From contig NZ_JAHUZF010000006.1 of NCBI RefSeq assembly GCF_019218295.1, positions 992,001-1,056,000 on the forward strand: 64,000 nt of DNA. The letters are read 5' to 3'. Position numbers and translations under genes: made by a program. The notes below the pieces were generated by a model, which did not search any database, was not told where the DNA came from, and saw nothing but the letters and a program-made list of their open reading frames with translations. Shown in pieces: positions 53,736 through 62,225 of the stretch (within the stretch, counting starts at the first letter, position 1; each line of letters begins with the position of its first letter). Origin of the DNA: Maritimibacter sp. DP1N21-5. GTDB lineage: Bacteria > Pseudomonadota > Alphaproteobacteria > Rhodobacterales > Rhodobacteraceae.

Positions 53736-54773
53736 ATGACCCTGAAGGAACTCGCCAAGGCTCTGGGACTGTCCCCGACCACCGTCAGCCGGGCGCTGAA
53801 CGGGTTTCCCGAGGTGTCGGAAGAGACGCGCAAGAAGGTGCGCGCGGCGGCCGAAGCCTATGGATATCGCCCCAACATGCGCGCCCGCAGCCTCGCCACA
53901 GGGCGGGCGATGGCCATCGGCCACGTCATCCCGATCCAGTCCGGGCACGAGATGGTGAACCCCGTCTTCGCCGATTTCATCTCCGGCGCGGGCGAGATCT
54001 ATTCTCAGGCCGGATACGACATGCTGATCTCGATCGTGCCGGACGACCGGCAGCAGCAGGCCTATCAGGACTTCCGCACCAAGGGCAGCGTGGACGGCAT
54101 CATCGTTCATGCGCCCCGGGCCGGCGACCGGCGCATCCACCTCCTGAACGAGGTCGGCATTCCCTTCGTGGTCCATGGCCGTGCCTCTGACACGCATGAA
54201 GACTATTCCTGGGTCGATATGAACAACCTCCGGGCCTTCGAGCGCGCAACGAAGCTGCTTCTCGACCTCGGCCATCGCCGGATCGCGCTCATCAACGGTC
54301 TCGAGGATATGGATTTCGCCATTCGCCGCCGCGCCGGTGTGCGCGCAGCGCTCGAAACACAGGGGATCGCGCTCGACGACCGGCTCTGTTTCACGGGGGA
54401 AATGACCGAGCAATACGGCCACGCCGCGATGACGAAGCTTCTCGCCCTTCCCGACCCGCCGACCGCCGTCCTCACTTCGTCTATGATTCCCGGCATCGGT
54501 ATCCGCCGCGCGATTCGCGAATCCGGGCGCGAGATCGGGCGCGACGTGTCCGTCATCATCCATGACGACGACCTGTCCTATCTGCCCAACGGACGCGACG
54601 ACCCGCTGTTCACCGCCACAAGGTCTTCGGTCCGCGAAGCCGGCCGCGCCGCCGCGACCATGCTCCTCGACATCATCGCCACCGGCGATTTCACCCCCCG
54701 TCACGTGCTGCTGGAGGCCGATCTTATCCTCGGTCGCTCCACTGGTCCCGTTCAGGCCCTGACCCCGACATGA
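53736..54773 (+). CDS. aglR: AglR, LacI-family repressor of alpha-glucoside use
   Basis: A 345-residue LacI-type repressor with an N-terminal HTH and hinge (MTLKELAKALGLSPTTVSRALNGFPEVSEETRKKV, YRPNMRARSLATGRAM) and a periplasmic-binding-protein-like sensor domain. Position next to aglEFGAK identifies it as AglR; the inducer is probably an alpha-glucoside. ATG 53736 gives the standard LacI start. Its stop overlaps the beta-glucosidase ATG (ATGA). Confidence 0.92.
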   Translation: MTLKELAKALGLSPTTVSRALNGFPEVSEETRKKVRAAAEAYGYRPNMRARSLATGRAMAIGHVIPIQSGHEMVNPVFADFISGAGEIYSQAGYDMLISIVPDDRQQQAYQDFRTKGSVDGIIVHAPRAGDRRIHLLNEVGIPFVVHGRASDTHEDYSWVDMNNLRAFERATKLLLDLGHRRIALINGLEDMDFAIRRRAGVRAALETQGIALDDRLCFTGEMTEQYGHAAMTKLLALPDPPTAVLTSSMIPGIGIRRAIRESGREIGRDVSVIIHDDDLSYLPNGRDDPLFTATRSSVREAGRAAATMLLDIIATGDFTPRHVLLEADLILGRSTGPVQALTPT

Positions 54774-56107
54774 CGCAACTTCCCGATCGATCCGTTTTCC
54801 CCAACGACTTCCTTTTCGGCGTGTCGACCTCGGCCTACCAGATCGAAGGTCACGCCCAGGGCGGCGTCGGCAGCACGCATTGGGACAGCTTTGCCGCGAC
54901 CCCCGGCAACGTGGCCAAGGCCGAGGACGGCGCCCGTGCCTGCGATCACTACCACCGCTGGCAAGACGACCTGGACCTCATCCGCGACGGGAATTTCGAT
55001 GTCTACCGGTTCTCCACTTCTTGGGCGCGGGTGATGCCCGAGGGACGTGGCGCGGTGAATGCCGAAGGCCTCGATTTCTACGACCGGCTGGTCGATGGGA
55101 TGCTGGAACGGGGCCTCAAGCCCGCGCTCACGCTTTATCACTGGGAGCTTCCCTCTCCCCTCGCCGACCTCGGCGGCTGGCGCAACCGTGACGTGGCGGG
55201 CTGGTTCACCGATTATGCCGAGGTCGTCATGAAACGTCTTGGCGACCGGATCTGGTCCACCGCGACGATCAACGAATTCTGGTGCGTCGCTTGGCTGTCG
55301 CATTTCATCGGCGCCCATGCGCCCGGTCTGCGTGATATCCGGGCTGCCGCGCGGGCGGTGCATCACGTCCTTCTCGCGCATGGCACGGCCGCGCGAGCCA
55401 TGCGGGACTGGGGTGTCGACAACATAGGCGCGGTCTTCAACTTTGAGTATACGCAGCCAGAAACCGACAGCGCCGAAGATACCGCCGCCGCCCGGAACTG
55501 GGACGCGATCTACAACCGCATGTTCCTTGGTGCGGCCTTCCACGGCGCCTACCCGGACGAGGTGCTCGCCGGAATCGCCCCGCATCTGCCGGACAACTGG
55601 CAGGACGACATGGCAACCATCGCCGCCCCCCTCGACTGGTGCGGGGTGAATTACTACACGCGCAAGGTCATCGCTCACCAACCCGGCCCTTGGCCGAACA
55701 CGCACGAAACCAAGGGCGACCTGCCGGTCACGGATATGGGGTGGGAGATCTATCCCGACGGCCTGCGCCACTTCCTGTCCATGGTGCACCGCGACTATGC
55801 GCGAGGCCTGCCGATCTATGTCACCGAGAACGGCATGGCTGCGCCCGATGCCCTCGTGAACGGCAGGATCGACGATCGGGACCGCATCGCCTACCTCGCG
55901 CAGCATCTGGACGCGGCGCGCGCGGCGATGGCCGGGGGCGTGCCGCTCAAGGGCTATTTCACCTGGTCGCTTCTGGACAATTACGAATGGGCCTATGGCT
56001 ATGACAAGCGCTTCGGGATCGTCCACGTCGATTTCGACAGCCTTGAACGCAGGCCGAAAGCGTCCTACCACGCATTGGCCCAAGCCCTTGAGCGAGTTCG
56101 GAAATGA
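54770..56107 (+). CDS. Beta-glucosidase (GH1)
   Basis: A 445-residue GH1 enzyme: FLFGVSTSAYQIEGHAQ at the start, YRFSTSWARVMPEG, the nucleophile in YVTENGMA, and FTWSLLDNYEWAYGYDKRFGIVHVD at the end. The acid/base motif, normally TxNEP, reads TINEF, keeping the Glu but replacing the Pro. It releases glucose from beta-glucosides and overlaps both aglR and glk, so glucose from this step feeds glucokinase. Confidence 0.93.
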   Translation: MTQLPDRSVFPNDFLFGVSTSAYQIEGHAQGGVGSTHWDSFAATPGNVAKAEDGARACDHYHRWQDDLDLIRDGNFDVYRFSTSWARVMPEGRGAVNAEGLDFYDRLVDGMLERGLKPALTLYHWELPSPLADLGGWRNRDVAGWFTDYAEVVMKRLGDRIWSTATINEFWCVAWLSHFIGAHAPGLRDIRAAARAVHHVLLAHGTAARAMRDWGVDNIGAVFNFEYTQPETDSAEDTAAARNWDAIYNRMFLGAAFHGAYPDEVLAGIAPHLPDNWQDDMATIAAPLDWCGVNYYTRKVIAHQPGPWPNTHETKGDLPVTDMGWEIYPDGLRHFLSMVHRDYARGLPIYVTENGMAAPDALVNGRIDDRDRIAYLAQHLDAARAAMAGGVPLKGYFTWSLLDNYEWAYGYDKRFGIVHVDFDSLERRPKASYHALAQALERVRK

Positions 56108-57063
56108 CCCAGAGATCTGACCGCCTGTCCCTTGTCGCAGACATTGGCGGCACCAACACGCGGGTCGCACTCGCCTCGGGAACCGAACTGCGCGCCGATA
56201 CGATCCAGCGCTTCAAGAACGCCGATTACCCTGGGCTTGAGACGGTCCTGAGGGCCTATCTCGATGCGCAGGGCAACCCCGATTGCGACGGCGCCTGTGT
56301 CGCGCTCGCCGGTCCGGTGCGCGATGATGTGGGCTCCATGACGAACCTCGACTGGACGATCGACGCCGCCACGGTGGCACGGGCCGCCCGGGCTGAACGC
56401 GTTGCCGTGATCAACGATCTGCAGGCTCAGGGCTATGCGCTCGGCCATATCGCCGAGAACTGCCTGCACACCATCCTTCCCGGCCCTTCGGCTGGCGATC
56501 ATGCGTCCAAGCTCGTGATCGGGATCGGCACCGGTTTCAACTGCGCGCCGGTCCACGAAACCGCCGCCGGCCGCATCGTCACGCCCTCGGAATCGGGTCA
56601 TGCGAACCTGCCCATCCGGACGGACGAGGAACTGGCGCTTTGCCGTCACTTCGAAACCGCGCATGGCTTTCCCGCGGTCGAGGACGTGCTGTCAGGTCGC
56701 GGCATCGCCCATGTGGCAAGCTGGATGGCCGAACGCGCGGGCACGCCCCGGGACTATGCCTCGCAAGACGTGATCGCGGGCATGGAAAACGACGACCCCC
56801 TCGCCCGCGAGGCCCTTCGCTTCTTCGTCCGCATCATGGGGACCGTCACGGGAAACCTGTCACTCATCCACCTGCCCTTCGGTGGCGTCTTCCTTGTGGG
56901 AGGCGTGGCGCGGGCCGTGGCGCCCTGGCTCGGCGAGCTTGGGTTCGCCGACGCCATGCGCGACAAGGGACGGTTCGCAGGGTTCATGAAGAATTTCCCC
57001 GTCTACCTCGTCGAGGACGATTACGCCGCCCTGACCGGCTGCGCCCATCGACTCGCCCGCTGA
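56104..57063 (+). CDS. glk: Glucokinase
   Basis: A 319-residue bacterial glucokinase of the Glk (ASKHA) type: phosphate 1 VADIGGTNTRVAL, the sugar-binding NDLQAQGYAL, VIGIGTGFNCAPV, and PSESGHANLP, plus GVFLVGGVARAVAPW. It phosphorylates the glucose released by AglA and the beta-glucosidase. It is the last gene of the aglR-bgl-glk run (ATGA overlap). Confidence 0.94.
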   Translation: MTQRSDRLSLVADIGGTNTRVALASGTELRADTIQRFKNADYPGLETVLRAYLDAQGNPDCDGACVALAGPVRDDVGSMTNLDWTIDAATVARAARAERVAVINDLQAQGYALGHIAENCLHTILPGPSAGDHASKLVIGIGTGFNCAPVHETAAGRIVTPSESGHANLPIRTDEELALCRHFETAHGFPAVEDVLSGRGIAHVASWMAERAGTPRDYASQDVIAGMENDDPLAREALRFFVRIMGTVTGNLSLIHLPFGGVFLVGGVARAVAPWLGELGFADAMRDKGRFAGFMKNFPVYLVEDDYAALTGCAHRLAR

Positions 57064-57144
57064 AAAAGACGCGCGCGGTAAGCCAATCTTAAGACCTTCT
57101 GTCCTATGCCGTTCGCAACGCGGGCGACGAAAGGGGTGCTTGAG

Positions 57145-57183
57145 ATGAACATTACTGCAATCGCCAACGGGGGCGCAGGATGA
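57145..57183 (+). CDS. Possible 12-codon leader peptide before the STAS gene
   Basis: ATG at 57145 opens 12 codons (MNITAIANGGAG) ending with TGA that overlaps the ATG of the STAS gene. GAAAGGGG lies upstream at a slightly long spacing. It could couple translation to the chemotaxis operon or be chance; no conservation can be tested here. Confidence 0.3.
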   Translation: MNITAIANGGAG

Positions 57184-57461
57184 GCGCCACCCTCCTTCTG
57201 CCCGAAAAGCTCGATCTGCGTGCCGCCGGTCCGTTGCGAGATTTGCTCCTCGCGGAAACTGGCGGTGATCTCGAACTTGATGCCTCTCGCGTCACGCACC
57301 TCGGCGCCCTGTCGTTGCAGGTCATTCGCGCGGCCGCCCGGACCTGGGGCGAAGCGGGCCACACTCTTACACTCACGGGGGCGTCTACGAATCTTGCCGA
57401 TCAAATGAGCCTCTTGGGTTTCACGACCGACTCTCTCACCCATTGGGAGCGCCGACCATGA
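57180..57461 (+). CDS. STAS-domain protein of the chemotaxis cluster
   Basis: A 93-residue STAS domain alone: LLLPEKLDLRAAGPLRDLLLA, LELDASRVTHLGALSLQVIRAAARTW, LTLTGASTNLADQMSLLGF. In anti-anti-sigma factors the loop contains a phosphorylatable Ser in a DSSGL-like motif; here the aligned segment is LGALS and that Ser is not kept, so regulation by phosphorylation seems unlikely. GGGGGCGCAGG precedes the ATG; the stop overlaps cheY. It probably belongs to the chemotaxis operon. Confidence 0.85.
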   Translation: MSATLLLPEKLDLRAAGPLRDLLLAETGGDLELDASRVTHLGALSLQVIRAAARTWGEAGHTLTLTGASTNLADQMSLLGFTTDSLTHWERRP

Positions 57462-57826
57462 GCCTCCATGTCTTGGCCGTCGACGACAGTCGCACGATGC
57501 GCGATATGGTGCGCCTTGCGCTCACCAGTGCCGGGATCGAGGCGCATCTTGCCGAGGACGGTGTGCACGGGCTGGAAGTTCTCGACGAAATGACGCCGCC
57601 GGACGCCATCATCACCGACATCAACATGCCGCGGCTGGATGGCTTCGGATTCATCGACGCCGTGCGCGCACGAGAGGAATTCAGGTCGATCCCGATTCTC
57701 GTGCTCACGACCGAAAGCGCGGAAGACATGAAAAACCGCGCGCGCAACGCGGGCGCCACGGGTTGGATCGTCAAGCCCTTCGATCCGGCGAAGCTGGTCA
57801 AGGCTCTAAAGATGGTGACGGGGTAG
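57458..57826 (+). CDS. cheY: Chemotaxis response regulator CheY
   Basis: A 122-residue single receiver domain: acidic pair D9-D10, phosphoacceptor D54 (ITDINMPR), Thr in VLTTES, and K106 (WIVKPFDP). As a stand-alone receiver beside cheA it should carry the signal to the flagellar motor or act as a phosphate sink. GGGAGC precedes ATG 57458, which overlaps the STAS stop. Confidence 0.93.
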   Translation: MSLHVLAVDDSRTMRDMVRLALTSAGIEAHLAEDGVHGLEVLDEMTPPDAIITDINMPRLDGFGFIDAVRAREEFRSIPILVLTTESAEDMKNRARNAGATGWIVKPFDPAKLVKALKMVTG

Positions 57827-57830
57827 TTCC

Positions 57831-59945
57831 ATGTCAGACCCGATGGCCGAAATCCGGGCGTCTTTCTTCGTGGAATGCGAAGAATTGCTCGAAAGCCTGC
57901 AAGACGGGTTGCAGACGATCTTCGACGGCGCCGGTGACAGCGAAACGGTGAACGTCGTCTTCCGGGCGGTCCACTCGATCAAAGGCGGTGCCGGCGCCTT
58001 CGGTCTCGATGCCCTCGTCGCCTTTGCCCACCGGTTCGAGACCGCTCTCGACGACATGCGCGCCGGGCGCCTGGCCCCGGAGCCGTCGGTTTTGAAACTC
58101 TTCTTCTCCTGTGGCGATGTGCTCGCCGATCTGGTGCGGGAAAGCCGCGAAGGTCTTCCCCATGACGGCGCGCGCAGCGCCCCAGTTCTCACGGACCTCG
58201 ACGTCCTCCTGGGCAATATACCCACGCCCGAGGAGGATCCGATCGACTTCGAAGTCACGACCCTCTCGCTCGACCTGGGCGATGGCTTGCTTGACGATGC
58301 GCCGGTCGCGACGCCCGCATGGACCATCGACTTCAAGCCCCGCGCGATCCTTTATGCCAATGGGAATGAACCGCAATTCCTGTTTCGGACCCTGCGCGAT
58401 CTTGGCGACTTGACTGTTTCCGCCGACGACACGGAGCTTCCCGATCTGCACCACCTCGACCCCGAGCACGCCTATCTCGGTTGGCGGATCAAACTCGAAG
58501 CGTTCGTGGAGGCCGCCGGCATCCGGGAGGTCTTCGATTTCGTCGAAGGTCTCTGCGATCTGACCATTGCGCAACCGCTCGCCCCTGTCCCCGAGGACGG
58601 CTTCGAGGACCTGCCCGACCTTGCGCGGCTGCAGAGGGTCGAACCAGTATCGACGCCGCTGATGGTCCCAATGCCGGACCCGGCGTCGATCCCCGCCCCG
58701 CCGCCGCAGACGCCAGCCCCCCGCGCGACCGTCCGCGTCGACCTCGACCGCATCGACCGTCTGGTCAACCTGGTCGGCGAGATCGTCATCAATCAGGCCA
58801 TGCTGAGCCAGAGCGTCGCCGCCGCCGGGTTCCCGCCCAATTCCCCCGTGCGCACCGGGCTTGAGGAGTTTCAGCAACTCACCCGCGACATCCAGGAAAG
58901 CGTGATGATGATCCGGGCCCAGCCGGTGAAGTCGCTCTTCCAGCGCATGTCGCGCATCGTGCGCGAGGCCTCGGCCACCGTGGGCAAGGACGTGCGCCTG
59001 CGCACCGAAGGCGAGAATACCGAAGTCGACAAGACGGTCATCGAAAGGCTCGCCGATCCGCTGACCCATATGATCCGGAATGCGGTCGATCACGGTATCG
59101 AAGCGGGCGACACACGCGAGGTGTCCGCAAAACCGCGTGAAGGGACGATCACCCTCACCGCTCTTCATCGGTCCGGTCGCGTCGTCATCGAAATCGGCGA
59201 CGACGGCGCCGGAATCAACCGTGCGAAGGTGCTCAAGAAGGCGATCGAACGGGGCCTCGTCCCTCCGGACGCGCAACTCGGCGAGACCGAGATCGACAAC
59301 CTTCTGTTCCTGCCGGGCTTCTCCACCGCGGACGAGATCTCCAACCTGTCCGGGCGCGGCGTCGGCATGGACGTTGTGCGCAGTTCGATCCAGGCACTGG
59401 GTGGCCGCATCACCATCCAGTCCGAACCGGGCAAGGGCACGACGTTCTCGATATCCCTGCCTCTCACCCTCGCCGTGCTCGACGGCATGGTCGTGAGCGT
59501 CGCCGATGAAACCCTCGTGGTTCCGCTCAACGGCATCCTCGAAACCCTTGCCCTGACACAAAGGGATCTGCGTGTCTTCGGTCCGGCCACTCATGTGATC
59601 GACATCCGTGAGACCATCGTCCCCCTCATCGATCTGGGGGCCGAACTGGGCTATCGCGAGCCGCTCGAGGACTATACCGGCACCGTGGTGCTTCTGATCG
59701 GGCAGGAAGACGGGCTGAACGCTGCCATGGTTGTCGACAGTATCGAAGATCAGCGCCAAGTCGTGATCAAGGGGCTGCAGGACAATTTCGGCCGGGTTCC
59801 GGGCGTCGCGGCCGCTACGATCCTCGGTGACGGGCAGATCGCCCTCATTCTGGACCCCGTCGACCTGATCACTCATGCCAACGGCCGCACGCGACCCTTT
59901 GCGGCGCGTGCACTCCCTCCATCACAAACGTCCCCGACCAGTTGA
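57831..59945 (+). CDS. cheA: Chemotaxis histidine kinase CheA
   Basis: A 704-residue CheA. The N-terminal HPt domain has the phospho-His H48 (AVHSIKGGAGAFG). An acidic linker with a weak P2-like region runs to about 290, dimerisation helices begin near 300 (VDLDRIDRLVNLVGEIVINQ), the ATPase has MIRNAVDHGIE (about 413), GDDGAGIN (about 456) and GRGVGMDVV (about 508), and the C-terminal CheW-like domain starts near 553. It phosphorylates the CheY proteins under receptor control. Confidence 0.96.
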   Translation: MSDPMAEIRASFFVECEELLESLQDGLQTIFDGAGDSETVNVVFRAVHSIKGGAGAFGLDALVAFAHRFETALDDMRAGRLAPEPSVLKLFFSCGDVLADLVRESREGLPHDGARSAPVLTDLDVLLGNIPTPEEDPIDFEVTTLSLDLGDGLLDDAPVATPAWTIDFKPRAILYANGNEPQFLFRTLRDLGDLTVSADDTELPDLHHLDPEHAYLGWRIKLEAFVEAAGIREVFDFVEGLCDLTIAQPLAPVPEDGFEDLPDLARLQRVEPVSTPLMVPMPDPASIPAPPPQTPAPRATVRVDLDRIDRLVNLVGEIVINQAMLSQSVAAAGFPPNSPVRTGLEEFQQLTRDIQESVMMIRAQPVKSLFQRMSRIVREASATVGKDVRLRTEGENTEVDKTVIERLADPLTHMIRNAVDHGIEAGDTREVSAKPREGTITLTALHRSGRVVIEIGDDGAGINRAKVLKKAIERGLVPPDAQLGETEIDNLLFLPGFSTADEISNLSGRGVGMDVVRSSIQALGGRITIQSEPGKGTTFSISLPLTLAVLDGMVVSVADETLVVPLNGILETLALTQRDLRVFGPATHVIDIRETIVPLIDLGAELGYREPLEDYTGTVVLLIGQEDGLNAAMVVDSIEDQRQVVIKGLQDNFGRVPGVAAATILGDGQIALILDPVDLITHANGRTRPFAARALPPSQTSPTS

Positions 59946-59954
59946 GGTGCCTCG

Positions 59955-60434
59955 ATGAGCGAACGATTGACCCCCGACGGCAAACGCAGCGACTCTCAGC
60001 ATCGCGAGTATCTGTCGTTCCTCGTGGGCGGGCAGGACTACTGCGTAGACATCATGCAGGTTCGCGAAATCCGGAGTGGGGCCCGTGCGACGACGCTCCC
60101 TCATGCGCCCGACTACATGCGCGGCGTCATCAACCTGCGCGGCACCGTCCTCCCGATCATGGACCTGGCCACCCGCCTCGGCATCCTGGTCGACACCGCG
60201 TCGGCCCGCAGCGTGATCATCGTCGTGGCCCTCGGAGACCAGATCGTCGGTCTGATGGTCGACGCCGTGTCCGACATCCTTGCCGTGGCGAGCGAAGACC
60301 TCCAGCCCCCGCCGGAGCTTCCCGCAGACGACCAGCGCCGCTTCGTCTCGGCACTCACCATCAAGGATGACACCATGATCCGGGTCCTGGACCTCGCCAC
60401 TGTCTTGCCCCGCAAGGTCACCGAGGTGGCATGA
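59955..60434 (+). CDS. cheW: Chemotaxis coupling protein CheW
   Basis: A 159-residue CheW linking receptors to CheA. Typical segments are YLSFLVGGQDYCVDIMQVREIRSG, MRGVINLRGTVLPIMDLATRLG and GLMVDAVSDILAV. It lies nine bases after cheA. Confidence 0.95.
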   Translation: MSERLTPDGKRSDSQHREYLSFLVGGQDYCVDIMQVREIRSGARATTLPHAPDYMRGVINLRGTVLPIMDLATRLGILVDTASARSVIIVVALGDQIVGLMVDAVSDILAVASEDLQPPPELPADDQRRFVSALTIKDDTMIRVLDLATVLPRKVTEVA

Positions 60435-60452
60435 CCGAAGCAGGGACCGCCC

Positions 60453-61289
60453 ATGACCCATTCTCTGGCCAACGTCGCGTTGTCACCGGACGCCTTCAGG
60501 GTGATCGCGCGCCTCGCCCATGACGAGGCGGGGCTCGCCATCCCCGAGACGAAATCCGCCATGGTGCGCACGCGGATCGCCCGAAGGCTCCGCGCGCTCC
60601 ACCTCTCGTCGTTCGAGGATTACCTCGACCTCATCCAGTCAGACGCGGGGCACGCCGAGATCACGATGATGATTTCAGCGCTCACCACGAATGTGTCGAG
60701 TTTCTTTCGCGAAAGGCACCACTTCGACACTTTGGTCGCTTGGCTCGCGAACCGCGGTTCCGCCTGGACGGCGCAAAGCCCGGTCCGGATCTGGTCCGCC
60801 GGATGTGCGCTCGGGCAAGAGCCGTTTTCGATCGCGATGTCCATCCTGAAGCATTTTCCGGACAAGGCATCCTGCACCCGGATCCTTGCGACCGATATCG
60901 ACCGGGAGGCCCTGCGATTTGCGCAGGCGGCGATCTATCCCACTCACATGTGCGAGGGGCTTGCAGCCGAGGATCGGCACCAGTTCCTTTCGCAGGTCCC
61001 CTCGGGTCACCGCGTCACGCAAGACCTGCGGGACATGGTCCATTTTCGGACGCTCAACCTGCTCGAATCCTGGCCAATGAGAGCGCGCTACGATGCCATC
61101 TTTTGCCGCAACGTGGTCATCTATTTCGATCAGCCCACGAAGGAAGACCTCTGGCACCGGTTTCGGACCCTCATGACCCCCGAGTCGCGCCTCTTCGTCG
61201 GCCACTCCGAACGGCTGCCCGAGACCGAAGAAGCCCATTTCGAAAAGGTGGGCGTGACCTGCTACCGTCCCCGCCCGAACACCCCATAG
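60453..61289 (+). CDS. cheR: Chemoreceptor methyltransferase CheR
   Basis: A 278-residue CheR that methylates receptor glutamates with SAM. N-terminal helices (DEAGLAIPETKSAMVRTRIARRLR), the SAM motif IWSAGCALGQEPFSIAM, and ATDIDREALRFAQ with FCRNVVIYFD are diagnostic. The receptor encoded at the window end has the C-terminal pentapeptide that CheR docks on. No cheB follows, in contrast to many clusters. Confidence 0.95.
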   Translation: MTHSLANVALSPDAFRVIARLAHDEAGLAIPETKSAMVRTRIARRLRALHLSSFEDYLDLIQSDAGHAEITMMISALTTNVSSFFRERHHFDTLVAWLANRGSAWTAQSPVRIWSAGCALGQEPFSIAMSILKHFPDKASCTRILATDIDREALRFAQAAIYPTHMCEGLAAEDRHQFLSQVPSGHRVTQDLRDMVHFRTLNLLESWPMRARYDAIFCRNVVIYFDQPTKEDLWHRFRTLMTPESRLFVGHSERLPETEEAHFEKVGVTCYRPRPNTP

Positions 61290-61299
61290 GAGATCATCG

Positions 61300-61686
61300 A
61301 TGTCGTTGAGAGACCAAATCAAAGTTCTTGTCGTCGACGACATGTCGACGAGCCGCGGCCTTATCACACAGGCGCTCGATGCCATCGGGATCAGGCAGAT
61401 CGATACGGCGACGAACGGTCGTGACGCCTTGGAGTCCATCCGCAAGCGGTCCCCTCATCTGGTGATTTCGGACATGAACATGCCGGAAATCAACGGCTTG
61501 CAGCTGCTCCATGCCATCAGGACCGACCCCCGCACCACGAATACCGGCTTCTTGTTGATCACGTCCAAGGTCGACAAGTCGATCATCGAGACCGGCAAGA
61601 AACTCAGGATGAACAATTTCCTGCCCAAGCCGTTCCAGCCCGGCGATCTGACCAAGGCCATCGAGGCGATCTTCGGGAGGCTTTGA
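61300..61686 (+). CDS. cheY: Second CheY-type response regulator
   Basis: A 128-residue receiver: D13-D14, phosphoacceptor D58 (VISDMNMPEING), Thr/Ser in LITSKVD, and K110 (NFLPKPFQ). It lies ten bases after cheR and one base before the DxxxQ protein gene, which suggests that the two act together. Confidence 0.93.
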   Translation: MSLRDQIKVLVVDDMSTSRGLITQALDAIGIRQIDTATNGRDALESIRKRSPHLVISDMNMPEINGLQLLHAIRTDPRTTNTGFLLITSKVDKSIIETGKKLRMNNFLPKPFQPGDLTKAIEAIFGRL

Positions 61687-61687
61687 T

Positions 61688-62044
61688 TTGACGAGAGACC
61701 TGAAGGATCTGTCGGTTCCCGCCCTCGCAAGCCTGCTTTCCACCGAGGTAGAGCTGGCACATTCAACCGTCGGCGATATCGAAAAGGTCGCGATGTTGCT
61801 GCTCGCGAACGTCGATGGGGATCAAGACTCGATGATCTCCATGGAAATGCAGAATCTCGATTATCTGCGGCAGCATCTGGAGGATGTGTCGACCTTCCTG
61901 AAGGCGCTGGTTCTCCTGCACGGATCGCAAGACAACGCCGCGTCCGAGGTCAACCTCAACCTCGAAGCGGTGCGGGAGCGCCTGCTGGGCCAAGGGCTGG
62001 GTCCCACCCCCCGCCGCGACCAAACAGATGTCGAATGGCTCTGA
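61688..62044 (+). CDS. Small helical protein with CheZ-like DxxxQ motif, candidate CheY phosphatase
   Basis: A 118-residue, apparently all-helical protein. Helix two contains MEMQNLDYLRQHLEDVSTFL, in which D58-YLR-Q62 forms a DxxxQ motif; the same spacing supplies the catalytic Asp and Gln of CheZ, and to my memory of CheT in Sinorhizobium. It starts one base after the cheY2 stop with TTG (GGGAGG eight bases upstream). Position and motif support a CheY-P phosphatase, but sequence similarity to CheZ is too low to claim homology. Confidence 0.7.
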   Translation: MTRDLKDLSVPALASLLSTEVELAHSTVGDIEKVAMLLLANVDGDQDSMISMEMQNLDYLRQHLEDVSTFLKALVLLHGSQDNAASEVNLNLEAVRERLLGQGLGPTPRRDQTDVEWL

Positions 62045-62045
62045 T

Positions 62046-62069
62046 CCTGCTCGGGCGTTCCGAGGCAGG
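62046..62069 (+). terminator. Hairpin at the end of the plus-strand chemotaxis operon
   Basis: CCTGC-TCGG (62046-62054) pairs with CCGA-(G)-GCAGG (62060-62069), nine pairs with one bulge, starting two bases after the last stop. No T-run. Likely the operon end. Confidence 0.45.
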
Positions 62070-62196
62070 AGCCAGTGACCTGTCTTCAGCAGATCCAGAA
62101 GGACCGAATGACGCGGCAGATGCGCACTCGGTCACAGTTCGACGCTCGTAGTTGCGAGAGCCGTTCCTGACGGTTCACCTCTGCATCGCTCAGGGT

Positions 62197-62215
62197 GCCG
62201 GGCTTGGAGCCCGGC
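62197..62215 (-). terminator. Hairpin downstream of cheD
   Basis: GCCGGGC (62197-62203) and GCCCGGC (62209-62215) with a five-base loop, 11 bases beyond the cheD stop on the minus strand. No T-run. The 181-base convergent gap 62045-62225 holds this and the hairpin above but no gene that I can see. Confidence 0.45.
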
Positions 62216-62225
62216 TCCCTGCCCG

